This document shows, in pieces, positions 7,315-22,300 of a stretch of DNA of 23,462 nucleotides. Source of the DNA: a virus; the IMG/VR virus record IMGVR_UViG_3300009419_000869, positions 1-23,462 of that record; one strand, written 5' to 3'. The first letter of the stretch is position 1; each line of letters begins with the position of its first letter. The notes under the pieces are model-generated. The model was not told the DNA's origin, ran no database searches, and worked only from the letters and a program-made list of their open reading frames with translations. A program made the position numbers and the translations under genes.

Positions 7315-10300
7315 ATGGCAGCAAGAATTAGAACACTAAACTTTTTACCTGAAGTATTCAGAACCCCTACTAATGCACAATTTTTAGGAGCCACGTTAGA
7401 TCAAATTGTAGACCAGCCGAATACAATGCGTATTCAGGGCTATATTGGTAGTAAATTTGGTTATGGTGTTAACGCTAAAGATAACTATGTAGTCGAACCT
7501 ACTAAAACACGTACGGATTATCAATTAGATCCTGGTGTTGTATTCACTAAAACAAATACTGCCACAGCTACTGATTTTGTCACATATCCCGGCATCATTG
7601 ACGCATTAAAATTAAACGGTGGTGTTACTAATAATAACGATAGACTATTCAATAGTCAATTCTATTCATGGGATCCGTTTGTTGACTTAGACAAACTAAT
7701 CAATTTTAATCAATACTACTGGTTACCACAAGGTGCACCGGCGGTAACAATAGCAACTGATATTGTATACGATGCACAAGACTATACAGTAGTTGATGAC
7801 CCTAATGCATATATTATTTCTAGTAATATAAATCCTAATGGATCGGCCAACCCTACATTAACACTTATTCGTGGTGGTACATACTCGTTTACTGTAAATC
7901 AAGACAGTCCATTCTGGATTCAAGGTCAACCGGGCATTACTGGATATGCTCCAAATCAGCCTAACTTATTGACACGTGATGTATTGGGAGTTAGTAATAA
8001 CGGTGCTGAAAATGGTGTTGTAGAATTTACTGTGCCATATAAAAATGCACAAGATGAATATAATTTCCCCGGTGATAATCGTGTTGACGTAGTTTCTTCT
8101 GCTCCTTTTGATAGCATTGAAGGACAATTATTAAGCGATGTTGTTGATATTGATGGAGTTACAGCACTTGAAGGCTTAACAGTCATGTTCTATAATACCG
8201 GTGTTCCTGATGAACAGGGATTTGTTGGTCAATATTATGACACTACTCTGTATGATGAAGATGGCGGTGCACCTTATGTATTCCCTGGCTCAAGTGTTAA
8301 TGACAACAACTTTGGCGGCGGCTATTATACAGAAGTTCCAGCAACGTTCTACACAATAACATACGTAGGTGACCCTACAAATCCAGTCATTAAATTAATA
8401 CCTGCATCCGGTATCCCTACTAATGAAAAGATTACTCCAAATTTTGGAACACAATGGAAGGCACGTAACTTCTATCGCAATGTTCAAGGTGTTATTAACT
8501 TAGTTCCATACTTAAGTAGTTTGTTAGATACACTGTATTATCAAGATGGTACTGTGCCAAACAAAGTAGGTCAAATTAGATTAATTAATAGCAACATTAC
8601 TAATCAAATCAATGTACTTGAAATTTTAGGTCAATCAAATTATACTGCACCAAACGGGGTAGTATTCACTAATGGATTAAAAGTTACATTTAATGGTGAT
8701 ATTTTTCCTACTAGTTACAAAACAGGTGATTACTATGTACAAGGTGTAGGTACTGCAATTGAATTAATTAATACACAAGATTTAATTGTACCTGAATCAT
8801 TTACTGAAGGCACATACAATCCATGGGATATATTACCATGGGATATTGGTAACTATGATGTTACATTGTATATTCCGGTGCAACAAGATTATATTACTAT
8901 TGCTAGAAATAGCATAGATAGAAATCCATGGAGTCGTAGTAACCGTTGGTTCCACATTGATGTCATCAATGCAACTGCAACGTATAACAATGACCCTAGT
9001 ATTGCTACAACATATGCAACACAAGCTAACAAGGCAAAGCGCCCGGTTATTGAATTTTATCCTAACTTGAAATTGTTTGACAATTGCATTGTTGGTAAAC
9101 ACCCTGTTGATTTCTTTGATGTAAGAACAACCGATGCGTTTACACAAGTTGCTGGTCAAAATGTATATTATCCTGACGTAGAAGTTTATACGGCTGCAAG
9201 TGCCACAGTTAACGGAGTCACCGGTACTTCTACTACAATAACAATACCGACAAGTGATGTTGAGGTTGGGTCATTTCAGGTTGGGCAATTCATCACTGAC
9301 GCTAGTGGGGTAATACCTAGAAATGCTCAAATTACTGCAATTACTGGTACTACACTATTAACTATTACAGTTGGTTGGTCAATAAGTACAACTATACCAT
9401 CTGCAACTAATGTATCGTTAATTGCCAATGATATTTCTAATGATAACTATGCATTATATGATGGTGCTAGAATTATATTCTCAGTTGATAACAATCCTGA
9501 TGTTAGAAATAAAATTTATGTTGTGCGCTTCTCAAACATTTCCGGAGTAACGCCGGTAATAACATTGACAGAAGCAGATGATGGATTAGTTTTACAAAAC
9601 GAAGGTACTGTTGCGTACAAAGGTTATTATAATCAAGGTAAAGATTTCTATTATTATTTTAACAACACCCCTGCAGTATTAGAGAACCAGTGGCAACAAG
9701 CACAGCAAAAGACAACAGTAAATCAAGCACCATTTTTTGATGTGTTCGATGCAGATGGAATAAGTTTTGGTGACGCTGAAATATACACCGGCTCATCATT
9801 CAAGGGTAACAAATTATTCAGCTATGGTATTGGATCTGGCATTAATGACATTGTATTAGGATTCCCATTACGTTATAGTTCTGTTAATAATGTGGGTGAT
9901 ATAAGTTTTGATGTACCACTAAATTCTGCAACATTTGATTATGTCCGAGGCTCAACACCTATTACACAACAAGTTAATACAGGTTATGTGCATAATTATA
10001 GTGATTTAAATACACGCACTAGAGCATTGGGTTGGCAAACAGCCGTTGCTGAAAGTCGTCAATATCAGATATTCTCATTTAACTATGTAGGAAATAGCGG
10101 TGTTACTTCTTACACATGTGATATTGCCGCAGCCACAGATACTGTATGGCCTAACATTCAAGTTTATTTAAATAACGTATTACAAGATACCAATACCTAC
10201 ACATATACGATTAACCCAACAACTACTGTGGTTAACTTCACAGTACCTAATACAGCAGTTGATACGGTGGTTGAAATTACACTATTGAGCGACCAAGTAA

Positions 10301-13300
10301 GTAGTACGGCATATTATCAGATACCTAATAATTTACAGAACAACCCGTTCAACACAGATATTACTACCGCTAACGTAGGTGACATTCGTGGTCAATATCA
10401 AAGTATTTTCTATAATAATCCAAATACCACAGGAACTGTATTTGGTGCAAACAATTACCGTGACTTAGGTAATCTTGTGCCATGGGGTAATAGAATTATT
10501 CAGAACAGTGCATCATTAGTATTGCCAGGTACTTTCTTAAGAAAACCCGGAGTTAACCTATACGAGTCATTGCAGTACAATAGTAACCAATATATTTCGT
10601 TTAAAACTTTATTAGTTGATACTGTTAATCAAACAGAATATAGTGTATATCAAAGTCCAGCAACAATGCTAGACGATGCATTGGATAAAATTACACTATC
10701 TAAAGTAGACACTGCACCGTTTTTCTGGTCAGATATGTTGCCTAGTAAATCACCTTATACTAGCAATTCATATACTTTTACAAACTCGTTAGATGTAAGT
10801 AGATATCCATTAACTAGAATTTATAATTTTGATACTGCAAACTACTATGGTGTATTAGTATACCTAACACGCACTGTTAACAATTATACTAGTATCACTC
10901 AACTAGTTAGTGGAGTTGATTATACTATCAGCACAACAAGCCCTGCATTGACTGTCGAAACTGATTTATTACCGGGCGATATTATTACAGTAAATGAGTA
11001 CTACCAGACTTATGGAAGTTATGTTCCAAATACTCCTACTAAATTAGGTTTGTATCCATCATTTATTCCTGAAGTAGTGTTAGATGAAAATTATACTAAT
11101 CCTACATATTTTATTCGTGGGCATGATGGTTCTTATACAAAATTATACGGTGATTATATTGATGGTAATCTAATAGACTTTAGAGATAAAGTATTGCTTG
11201 AGTTTGAAACTCGTATCTATAACAATTTAAAATTAAGCAACATTATTCCTGTAAGAGATTATGATGTTGTGCCTGGATTCTTTAGAACAACAGATTATTC
11301 TTACGATGAGTTCTTGACAATCTATAGTCAGTTTTTCTTAAACTGGGTTGGACAGAATCGTGTTGAGTATAAACAGCAAGTAGGTTATACTCCTACAAAC
11401 GAATTCTCATACAACTATAGTCAATCTGGTAACAAGATAAACAATGCTCAGATCCAGCAAGGCTATTGGAGAGGTATATATCAATACTTCTATGACACAA
11501 CACAACCTGATATAGCTCCTTGGGAGATGATAGGCTTTACAAGTCAACCTACATGGTGGACAACACGCTACGGTCCTGCACCATACACTAGTGATAACTT
11601 AGTATTGTGGGGAGACTTAGCCGCCGGTATTAATTGGAACAACGGTGACCCTATTGTAGTGACACAATGTATCAGACCTCAGTTGTTACAAGTATTACCA
11701 GTCGATAGTGAAGGTAATCTAGTATCACCTTTTGTTTCTGTTGTAGGTAACTATGATGGCAGAAGCTTCCGTAGTGACTGGAAAGTTGGTGATGTTGCAT
11801 CTACTGAATTTGCATACCGCAGAAGCAGTTCATGGCCGTTTGATTTAATGAAGATATTAGCGTTGACTAAACCTGCTAATTTCTATAGTTTGGGTGTTGA
11901 TGTTGACAACTACAAATACAATGAAGAATTCAATCAGTTCTTGGTTAATGACAGAAGCCATTTAGTAATTTCAGATGTTGAGATTTATGGTAGTGGCACA
12001 GCAAAAACAAGTTACATTAACTGGATTGTTGACTATGAAAAACAAGTTGGTATCGATTCAACACAAACAACAACAGATTTGTTAGACAACCTAGATGTGC
12101 GTTTGATATATCGTCTTGCTGGCTTTACAGATAAAGCTCTTGTCAATTTCTATGTTGAAAAAGGTTCACCTAACAGTAACAATGCATCATTATTAATTCC
12201 TACTGAGAGTTTGGATGTATTGTTGTATGACAACATTCCATTCAACAAAATTATATATAGTGGTATCATTGTACAGAATGCAGGTAGTGGATGGAAAGTA
12301 TACGGTAACTCACAGACTAAAGCATACTTCACAATAAGTAAACCAAAGATTAATGGCAACTATAATTTAGTGACAGTTGAAGGTGAATCAGTGCAAGTTG
12401 CTAAAGATTATTTTGAAAATACTGAAATAATAATACCTTACGGCACTGAGTTTGTTTCTAAGCAAGACTTAGCACAATTCATTGGAAGTTACGGCAACTA
12501 CTTAACAACACAGGGCGTATTGTTTGATCAAATTGAATCTGGTTTAGATATTAACTGGAATCAAATGGTTGCAGAATACTTATATTGGACTCAATCTGGT
12601 TGGGGACTAAGTAGTTTAATTAACTTAAATCCGGCGGCTAACTTAATTACTATTCAGAAAGATAGTTGTGTTGTTCAACCGTTGACATTACAACGACAAA
12701 ACTTTGTACTAAATCAAAACTTGTATCCTATTCAAGCAGTTGACTTAGCAGTTGTACGTGATGATACATTATTCTCTGCTAGACCATTGAACCAAGGTGA
12801 TACCGTTGCATATGGTCAATTCAACATTAGTAACTTTGAACACGGTGTTGTATTCAACAACGTTACATTGTTTAACGATGTGATTTATAATTTGATTACC
12901 GGTCTACGCCAGAATCGTATCACTACACGTGGTACAAAAACTGCTGACTGGAATGGTACGATTGATACTCAGGGCTTCATACTTAACCAAGACAATATCC
13001 AAGAGTGGAACAATGTCACTAAGTATACCAAAGGTTCTATTGTAACATATAAAAACAAGTACTGGGTGTCATTAAGAGTATTAGAACCAAGCATGACATT
13101 CGATGGTAGATATTGGAAAGAAACAGACTACAACGAAATTCAAAAGGGATTGTTACCTAACCCTAGTACACGTAGCTTTGAATCTACATTGTATTACAAT
13201 ACAAACACTCCTAACTTAAGCAAAGATGCAGACTTGTTGAGTTGGTCATTGATTGGATATCGTCCACGTGATTATATGGCTCTTGCTGACCTAACTGATA

Positions 13301-16300
13301 TTACTCAAGTTAATGTTTATAAGAACTTGATTAAAGAAAAAGGTACAAGAATCGCTACTGAAAACTTTAAAGGCATTACTTTACCACAGGGTGGTATTGA
13401 CTATGAAGTTTATGAAAACTGGGCAATCAAGACTGGCGAGTTTGGTGGTGTACTAGATAACAACTTTGTTGATTTTAGATTAAATCAAAATCAATTGACA
13501 GGTAATCCATCAATTGTTGGATTGACAACGGGCACGTATACAGATGGCGTCCAACAAGAAGTACCACTGTATTCTGTATTCAATTATGGCAGACCTATTA
13601 CTAACCCTAATATACTACCAACGTTGCCTGCAAATACTCCTAACAAATTATACCCTGATGCAGGTTATGTTAACTTCAATGATATTACAACATTTGGTTA
13701 TTACTATAATGATTTAAATCTTGCACAGACACCTTTGTCACAATTATATGTAGGTCAATATGTTTGGGTTGCTGACTATAATGGTACATGGCAAGTGTAC
13801 ACTCCGATTACCAATGGCAACATAATTCAAGTATTAAACAACTTGAATGGTACCGTAACATTAGAATTTGCACAACCACATGGATTAACAAAATATCAAA
13901 CTATTGCAATCATTAATTTCAATGATGCAGTTAACGGTTATAGAATTGTACAAGAAGTAGTTGACAATTACAGAGTTACTATAGCATTGGCATTAGTTTC
14001 TACTATAACAAGATTGACTAGTACCAATAGTATTGTAATGCGATTCCAATTACAGCGAGTAGCACAACCTAGTGATATCATTAACTTACCACTATTAAAC
14101 ACTGAGTTTGTTAAGAACAAAGTATGGGTAGATACCGGTACTACTGGTGACTGGGAAGTATATCGTAAGAGCATTAACTATAACCTTGACTTAGAACTAT
14201 TAAAAACTAATTCAGAAACATTTGGTAGCGCAGTTGCAACTACAAGTGACTTAGGTTACTTAGTAGGCGATGCTGATTTAGGAGTGTCATATAGATATAC
14301 ATATAACCCTGTATTTGAAAGATATGATTTAGCACAAACTTTATTCTCTGACATAATTACTGCTGGGTCATTTGTTGTTGGAAAAGACTATCAAATAGTT
14401 TCATTGGGTACCACAACTAATGCTCAATGGAATACTATTGCAGGGACTAGCGGCGTAGCATATACTGTAGGTTTAAGATTTACTTGTGCAAACGCAGGTA
14501 CTGGTAACGGTACTGCAGGTTTATTTGCTAGTTCATTTGGAGCATCAATTGGATATGCAGGATCAACGTTTGCTATAAGTCAACCAACAGGTGCATTACT
14601 TGCCGATAGAAAAGTTAAAGTTTATGACCTAGTAATCAACACCACATTTAATGAACTACAAGAGTTGCAAACAATTTCAGCTCCAACTGGTGTAACAAAC
14701 TGGGGAACTAAAACAGAATTTTCAGGTGATGAAAATTGGTTGTTCATTAGTGCATATGAACAAAATGCATTCTATGTATATCGTAAATCTCAAGTTACTG
14801 GATTGTATGAATATAGCAATATTATTACACTAGGTTCTTTAGCAACAGGAGATAACTTCTCATTCTCATTAGCAACTAATTATTATGGTAACACAATAGT
14901 AGTTGGTGCTCCCGGAGTCGATACAGGTATTATTAACAATACCGGTACATCCTACATATTTGAACGTGTAATGGAGAATTTTGAAGTGCAATTTACTAGT
15001 CAAGTATTTGTACCGCAGACATTTAACTTAGTGTTTACCCCTGGCACTAGAACATTTACTGGAACTAGTATTACAAGCAATGCTATTACGGTGAACAGTG
15101 TAGATGGATTGAGCCTTAACATGCCAATCATCTTTACCGGGTCAGTGTTTGGTGGATTGGCAATAGATCAAGTCTACTATATTAAAACTATTGTAGGTTC
15201 TACAATAACATTGTCATTAACAGTTGGCGGATCAACTTTACCATTAACAAATAGTTCCGGTTCAATGACAATGATTGCACAATCTGAACCATTGTTTGTA
15301 TCTGTAAATGGAACACTAATTGATACAAACAATTATGCTGTTACTGGCTCTACACTAAATGTGTATCAATCATTAACTGCAGGTGATATACTAACTATTA
15401 GTGGTTCTACTTTTGTATTGATACAGCAATTTACTGCAACCGGTGATATTACAATTGGTGAACAGTATGGTTATAGTGCAGATTTAGATACATATGGAAA
15501 TGAACTATTAATTGGTGCACCTTTCCAAATTAATTCAGAAAACAAAGAAGGTATAATTTACCGCTACACAGACGGCGGCGGCAGTTATGGTATCATCACT
15601 GGCACTATTGATTGTCAAGTCACTACACCAACGACTATTTTATTGAATGGTTATGCTGTTGCTATTCCTGCAGGTAATGCATCAGTGGTAGCGACAGCAA
15701 TAGCGGGAGCAAATATTACTAATGTAACTGCAACTGCAATAGATAATAAACTTGTCATATCGTTGATTAATATAGAATTAGCAACAATTAACGATAAGTT
15801 AGACATTGTTACATTAAGCGGTAATACATTGTATGAGTTAGGTATTTCAAAATATACATTAACACAAGTCATCACAGACCCGCATCCTGCAAGCAGAACT
15901 CAATTTGGTACTGTTATTAAATTCAATGACAATGGTTCGTTTGTAGCAAGTGCTCCTGTAGCACCACGCTACGAAGCGACTACATTTGATTCATCTGACG
16001 ATGACAATTATAACAATGATACATTGTTTGACAACAATACAACTCAATTTGTAGATACATTAGTAAATGCCGGCGCAGTTTATATGTTTGACTATGCAGA
16101 AAACTACAACGAAAATCTATTAAATGTTGGACAGTATATCTATGCTCAAAGCGTGAACGCATTGAACAGTGATTACGGTGCTCAACCATATTATGGCACG
16201 GCAGTAGATTTTAATGACAATACTGTTGTAGTTGGTACGCCTGGCTTTAGACCTGGATACGAAAACGGTCAAGTAATTATCTATACAAATCCTTCTGGTC

Positions 16301-19300
16301 AAGCAGATTGGTCAGTGTTCCGTCAGCCTCAAATGGCAGTAGATGTTAATGGAATTACAAATGCACAATTATACAGTGCATCAACTAATAATACGCTAAT
16401 CAATTTAGATTATATTGATCCATTACAAGGTAAGATACTAGGTGTAGTTGTAGAAAACTTAGACATTGTTTCTAATGCAGACCCAGCATCATACAATAGT
16501 CCTAACACAGCTGTATCTGGCTCTGCTGTTTGGGGAACTAAACAGTTAGGCAAATTATGGTTTAACACAAGTACAACTAAGTTTGTTAACTATCATCAAA
16601 ATGATGAAGTAGTTTATAATAGTAAATGGTGGGGTCGTGTATTCCCGGGAAGTCAAGTTACGATCTATAGTTGGATTACTAGTAATGTAGTTCCTGCAGA
16701 ATATGCAGGCCCAGGCACACCATTAACCTTAACAGACTACTCAGTTGAGTATGTATTAAACTCTACCGGTGCAATCACCCCTGTATACTTCTTCTGGGCA
16801 AGAAACACTAACATCATCTTTAATCAGATAGGTAAAACTCTAAGTGATACTATATGTGAGTCATATATTAGTGCCCCACAAGCATCAGGTATTGCATACT
16901 TTGCACCTATTCAATCTAATGTAATGGGATTGTATAATACAAGTGAGTATGTTAATAGCAACGATACAGTAATGCATATTGGATTTGCAACTGGAACAAA
17001 CGAAGATGATTCACATAGCATTTACAGTTTAATTCGTGCAAATTATCCAGATGATTTCTTACCTGGATTGCCTGCATTGACAAGTCTACCTCCTCTATCA
17101 CTGTATGATAGAATGCTAGACAGCATGAGTGGCGTCGATGAATCAGGTGCGATTGTTCCTGACCCATACTTACCTAAACCGGTACAAAGTGGTGTATTAG
17201 TACGTCCTCGTCAAAGCTTCTTCTATTCACGATTTGGCGCATTAAAGAATTATCTAACACTTGCTAACCAAGAATTAGCAAAGATTCCATTCACAGAAAC
17301 ACAATCTAGTAAGTTCTTGTATACAACTGGACCTATCAATCCAAGCACAGGACTTCCATTCTATGAAACAACAGACTATTGGGATCCTGTAAATTGGTGG
17401 GCAACTGGCTATAACGATAATACAAAATCTGCTATTCTAGTAGAGTCATATTATCAACTAGCAACTATCAATGCACAGAATGGGTTGATTGTTACTGTTA
17501 ATAAGAACGGTGCTGGCTTCCAAGAGACATATCGCTATGATAGTGGATTAGATACATGGGAACGCATTGGATTACAAGCTGGTACTATACAATTTAAAAC
17601 AGACTTATGGGATTATGCATCAGCACGATTAGGCTTTGGTGATAATTTCTTTGATACAACCCCTTTCGATACTTACCCAAGTGAAGAAACTCGTAGTATC
17701 ACACGATTCTTAAACGAAGAATTACCAAGTGAGATATTTGCATTTAGAAATCAAGGTTTGATTCTATTGTTCAACTATATTATAAGTGAGACAATTGAAT
17801 CACAAAACTATCTGCCATGGTTAAACAAGACTTCATTCATTGATGTTGCACACACTATACGTGAATTGCTTCCACTAGAAGTATTCCAAAGTGATAACCA
17901 AGAATTCTTAGCTGGTTATATTAATGAAGTAAAACCATATCATGTTGTTGTTAAAGACTTCTTATTCAAGTATACCGGTGTTGATGTATGGCCGGGTAAT
18001 ATCACTGACTTTGACTTACCTGCACAGTACAACACCAGTTTACAACAATACATAACACCTGAATTAGTAAATGCTAATCCAAGTGGTGACAATCAATTTG
18101 TACCTACTGATGATATTTGGCAAGACCCTGCATACACCAATTGGTTCAACAATTATGGCGTAAGCATTACGGGTGTTAATGAATATCCAATAACAGTATT
18201 GACATCATACTTAACGTTGAATAGCAATTCAATGGCAGTTGATAACATATACGGTTTCCCAATCAATGGGGTAATTAAAGTTTACGATCCTACTGATCCA
18301 GAAACAGATTTGAGCAAGAAAGCATTTGAATTAATTGCTTACTCAAGTGTTGATAGAGCATATGGAACATTGAATGGATTGACACGTGGTGTAAATGAAA
18401 CACCTATTTCTAATCACTTACCAGGTCAACAAATCTATATTGATTTACTTGCTGTATTAGTATTAGATGGTGGTCGTGGATACGCAAATCCTCCTGTGAT
18501 TACTGCATACATTGATACAACAATTTATCCTGCCCCAAGACGTGAGGCAATATTACAGCCAGTGATGAATTTGGATCAATTGTTGCGTGTTGACGTAGTA
18601 GATCCAGGTGATGGATATGTCGTATTGCCGCAGATAATGATTGAACCTAGTTCAATTATTACTTTTGCAAGTATTGATGTGGATCTCGTTAATAATACAA
18701 TTACTGTACAAAATCAATTAGTACAGACTGGTGACCTAGTTCGTTACTATACAGGAAGTGACACTACAGCGATAAACGGAGTAAAAGAAGGGCAGTATTA
18801 CTACGTTGGTGTATTAGAAAATGTACCTACATATGTAGTTGCATTGTATACAACTTATGCTGATGCATTACAAGACCATGATAGAGTAGTATTCTTGGGT
18901 ACCGGTTCTGGAACAAATAATAATTTAGCTATTAGTGCTAGAGCAAGCTGTGTAACCAGCTCAAGACCAATTCGTGAAAATATCACTACATTACGATATG
19001 ATAGAACTACATATGATTCTCAAGTAACTGAGTGGACTCAAGGTAATTTCTATGGTAGTTTTTATGCAGGAGCCTTCCAAAATACTGAACAAGTTGCAAG
19101 CTCATCATTGACATTGTTTAACGAAACTCCGGCAATTGACACTATATTAGCAAGTGCTCAAGGTGCAACTTTTGAAATTCAAAGTATCAGAAATGATGAA
19201 GTCGTAGAATGGTCATCACGCACTAGAATCGTTACAACTACGACTGGTACTACAAATGTAATAACAATTGCACCTAGTGTTGGTGGAACTCCTCTGTCAC

Positions 19301-22300
19301 TAGATCAACCAATCGGCCCTACTACTGGCTTCTATGTCGGCATGCCAATTAAATTTGTTGGAGCTGCCTTTGGTAATCTAGCAGTAGACACCGTTTATTA
19401 CATAAGAGAAATAGTAAGTCTAACTCAGTTTACTATTAGTGCTACATTAGGCGGCGCGGAAGTATCATTAACAACTGCAACAACTACAGCAGGATTAGAT
19501 GCAATCATAGGTGAAGTAACAAATACAGCAGTAGTTACTATTCAATATCCAGGTATATTAACTGCAATTGCGACTGCAAAGACAACTAACTTTGTAACAA
19601 TCCCATTGAACCCAAGTGGCATATGCGGAACTACTGGATTCTATGCGGGATTACCAATCTTCTTTACGGGTGATGTATTTGGAGGTGTCATTGAGAATGA
19701 AAATTATTATGTAACAACCGTAATTGATGACCAAACATTTACAATGTCAACAAATAACACTCCTACAATTGTATCAGTTGTACAAACATCTATATCAGGT
19801 AATTTAGTAAAATTAAGTGAATTGAGTGATTTGAACATTAACACACCTGTCATTGTAACTGATATGATGATTAGTGGTTCTTCTGTTACTGATTTTGGTG
19901 GTATTATTGCAGGGCAACTATATTATATCGCATCCATTGCTTATAGTACTAATGAAGTTACATTGTCTAATACTATCAACGGTGGTGCAATCACTATTAC
20001 TTCTAATGTATCAATTGCTTCTAATACTTCTGCCTCAATGACAAGTCAAGCAAGTGCAGTTCAATTAACAACTGCTACTGGAACAATGACATGTAATGTT
20101 GGTCTACCAATCAGTCCAGGACAAATCACTGGACAACCATTTACATTCTATAATACATCAGGAGAATTTACTAATGGTGGTGCTGGGTACTCAGGCACAA
20201 CTAGTAACTTGATTAGTAGAAGTACAGTTGCGACTGTTGCTACCTCAAATTATTTGTATTTAAACTCGTTATCAGGTGGCTCAACTAGCATGTATGTTAA
20301 TATGCCATTCAGATTATCTACGGCAATTGGTGGACTGTCAGCAGCCACAACATACTATGTTTTATCTATAGGTACCATTGTATTAGACATTACTAGTTCA
20401 AATTCAGGAACAGACGCATATACCTGTGCATCTACAACTGGATTATACGCAGGCATGCCAATATCATTTACCGGAGGTGTCTTTGGTGGAGTTGTTGAAT
20501 TAGTGACATATTATGTCAAGACTGTCCTAAGTTCAACTACCTTTACTATAAGTGAAACTCCAGGTGGTGCAACATTTGATTTGTTAAACGATAACGGACT
20601 AATGACATTGACTGCTGATAATCCGTACATAACAGTTAGCACATCAGCCGGCGGCAGTGTAGTATCATTGACTGATAATTTCTCAGCAACATCTACACTA
20701 ACGCAATACCCAACAGTAGTCCCTACATTTTTTGTCAGCTATATTTTAGGTGGTTATTCTGTTGTGATTAACACAGCAGGAACAGGATTTGCATACGATA
20801 ATAATATTACAATTCCTGGATCATTAATCTCAGGTGGAACAACTGGTATAAACGATATTGTAATCAATGTTAGTGGTATAAATGCTACCGGTGGTGTAAC
20901 ATCTACTATTGTTTCAGGTACTCCACCTGGATTGACAGAACAGTATTACTTAAAAGTTATCAGCCCTACGGAATTAGAAGTATACGCTAATCCTAACTTG
21001 ACAGTGCCAGTTGACGGTGATATATTGGGAGCAATATACACAGGTGTTAAATCAACAACTGTTACAGGTGTTACTGCATCAAATGATAGATTGACAGTTA
21101 CAAGTTCTACTGACTTTGAATTGAATGATCCTGTGGTGTTTACCGGTGAGGTATACAGTGAGTTGACATTGGGCCAAACTTATTATATTAAATCAAAACC
21201 ATCAGCAACTACAGTTACATTGTCATCAACGATAGCCGGCGCTACATTGAACTTTACTGGAACTACTACCGGTCTATCATTCACTATGGCTAAGTCAGGT
21301 GATTATGTATTCTTACCAGAGCCATTCTACTTCAATCAAAGTATTGTTCGTTATAACAATAGACTATATCAATGTATTGTAAGTAACAATGACACTGCCT
21401 TCATATTAGGTAAGTGGGAATTGTTAGACAGTGGCGACAGAAGATTGAATGAGTTGGATCGTATTGTTGGGTATTATAATCCAACTGTTAATATGCCGGG
21501 CAGAGATTTGACTCAGCTAGTTACTGGGATAACTTATCCTGGATCAGTCTATATGGACAATGCATTCCCTCCGGCAGAAGAATTCTTATTAGATACTAAT
21601 TTACAAGATCAGCCATTCTATCCAGCAACAATAGATAATGTCTCTGTCATATGGAATGGTAACCGTTATGTAACAATATCAGCATCACCTACTTATTCTG
21701 CACTATTAACTAGTGTTACCGGTGATAATTGGGCGTTGACTAAATTAAGTAATAATCCAGTTGCTCTAACAGACATTTATTACGGTGATAGCAAGTATGT
21801 TATTACAACTACAAATCCTGCTACACCTATATATACTAGCACAGATGGTTTAGTATACACAACTGGTCCTACATTGACAGTACCTTCTAACAGTCTAGGT
21901 AGTGTCTATTATGGAAATGGTACTTGGGTCGCAGTAGGTGAAAATGTTATTACAAGTAGTGATACAGTAACATGGTATAACTCATTTAATTTGCCTAACG
22001 ACGGATACCTAAATGATGTAATATATATTAATACTGGTTGGTTGGTTGTAGGAAATCAGACAATTAACGGAACATCACAATCAATAATATTACAAAGTAC
22101 TGCTAATGGATTCTTTTGGAACGTGGTTAACGCAGGTGTTACTACAAACATATCTGATGCATTCTTAAATGCATTAGCATCGGGTAATGGATTAGTGGTC
22201 ATTGTCGCTAACAGTGGTAGAATATTTACTACTAGTAACAGTGCTAGCACCACACCAGAGCAAACATCAGGTACAGTTAATAACTTAGTAGATGTTGCGT

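Larger units (their letters stand above)
14215..16290 (+). repeat. FG-GAP-like beta-propeller region of the giant protein, with inserted modules
   Basis: At least six segments share the FG-GAP layout: a start like FG or YG, a D/N-x-x-G turn, a hydrophobic strand ending in GAP or a variant, then a YxF/Y strand. They start near 14221 (FGSAVATTSDLGYLVGDADL), 14701 (WGTKTEFSGDENWLFISAY), 14851 (FSLATNYYGNTIVVGAP), 15472 (YSADLDTYGNELLIGAP), 15904 (FGTVIKFNDNGSFVASAP) and 16195 (GTAVDFNDNTVVVGTP). FG-GAP repeats form seven-bladed propellers in integrin alpha chains. The WEVYRK strand near 14152 could complete a seventh blade. Extra modules sit between blades one and two, and between three and four. 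Acidic turns such as DFNDN would fit metal binding, but this is not shown. Confidence 0.65.
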
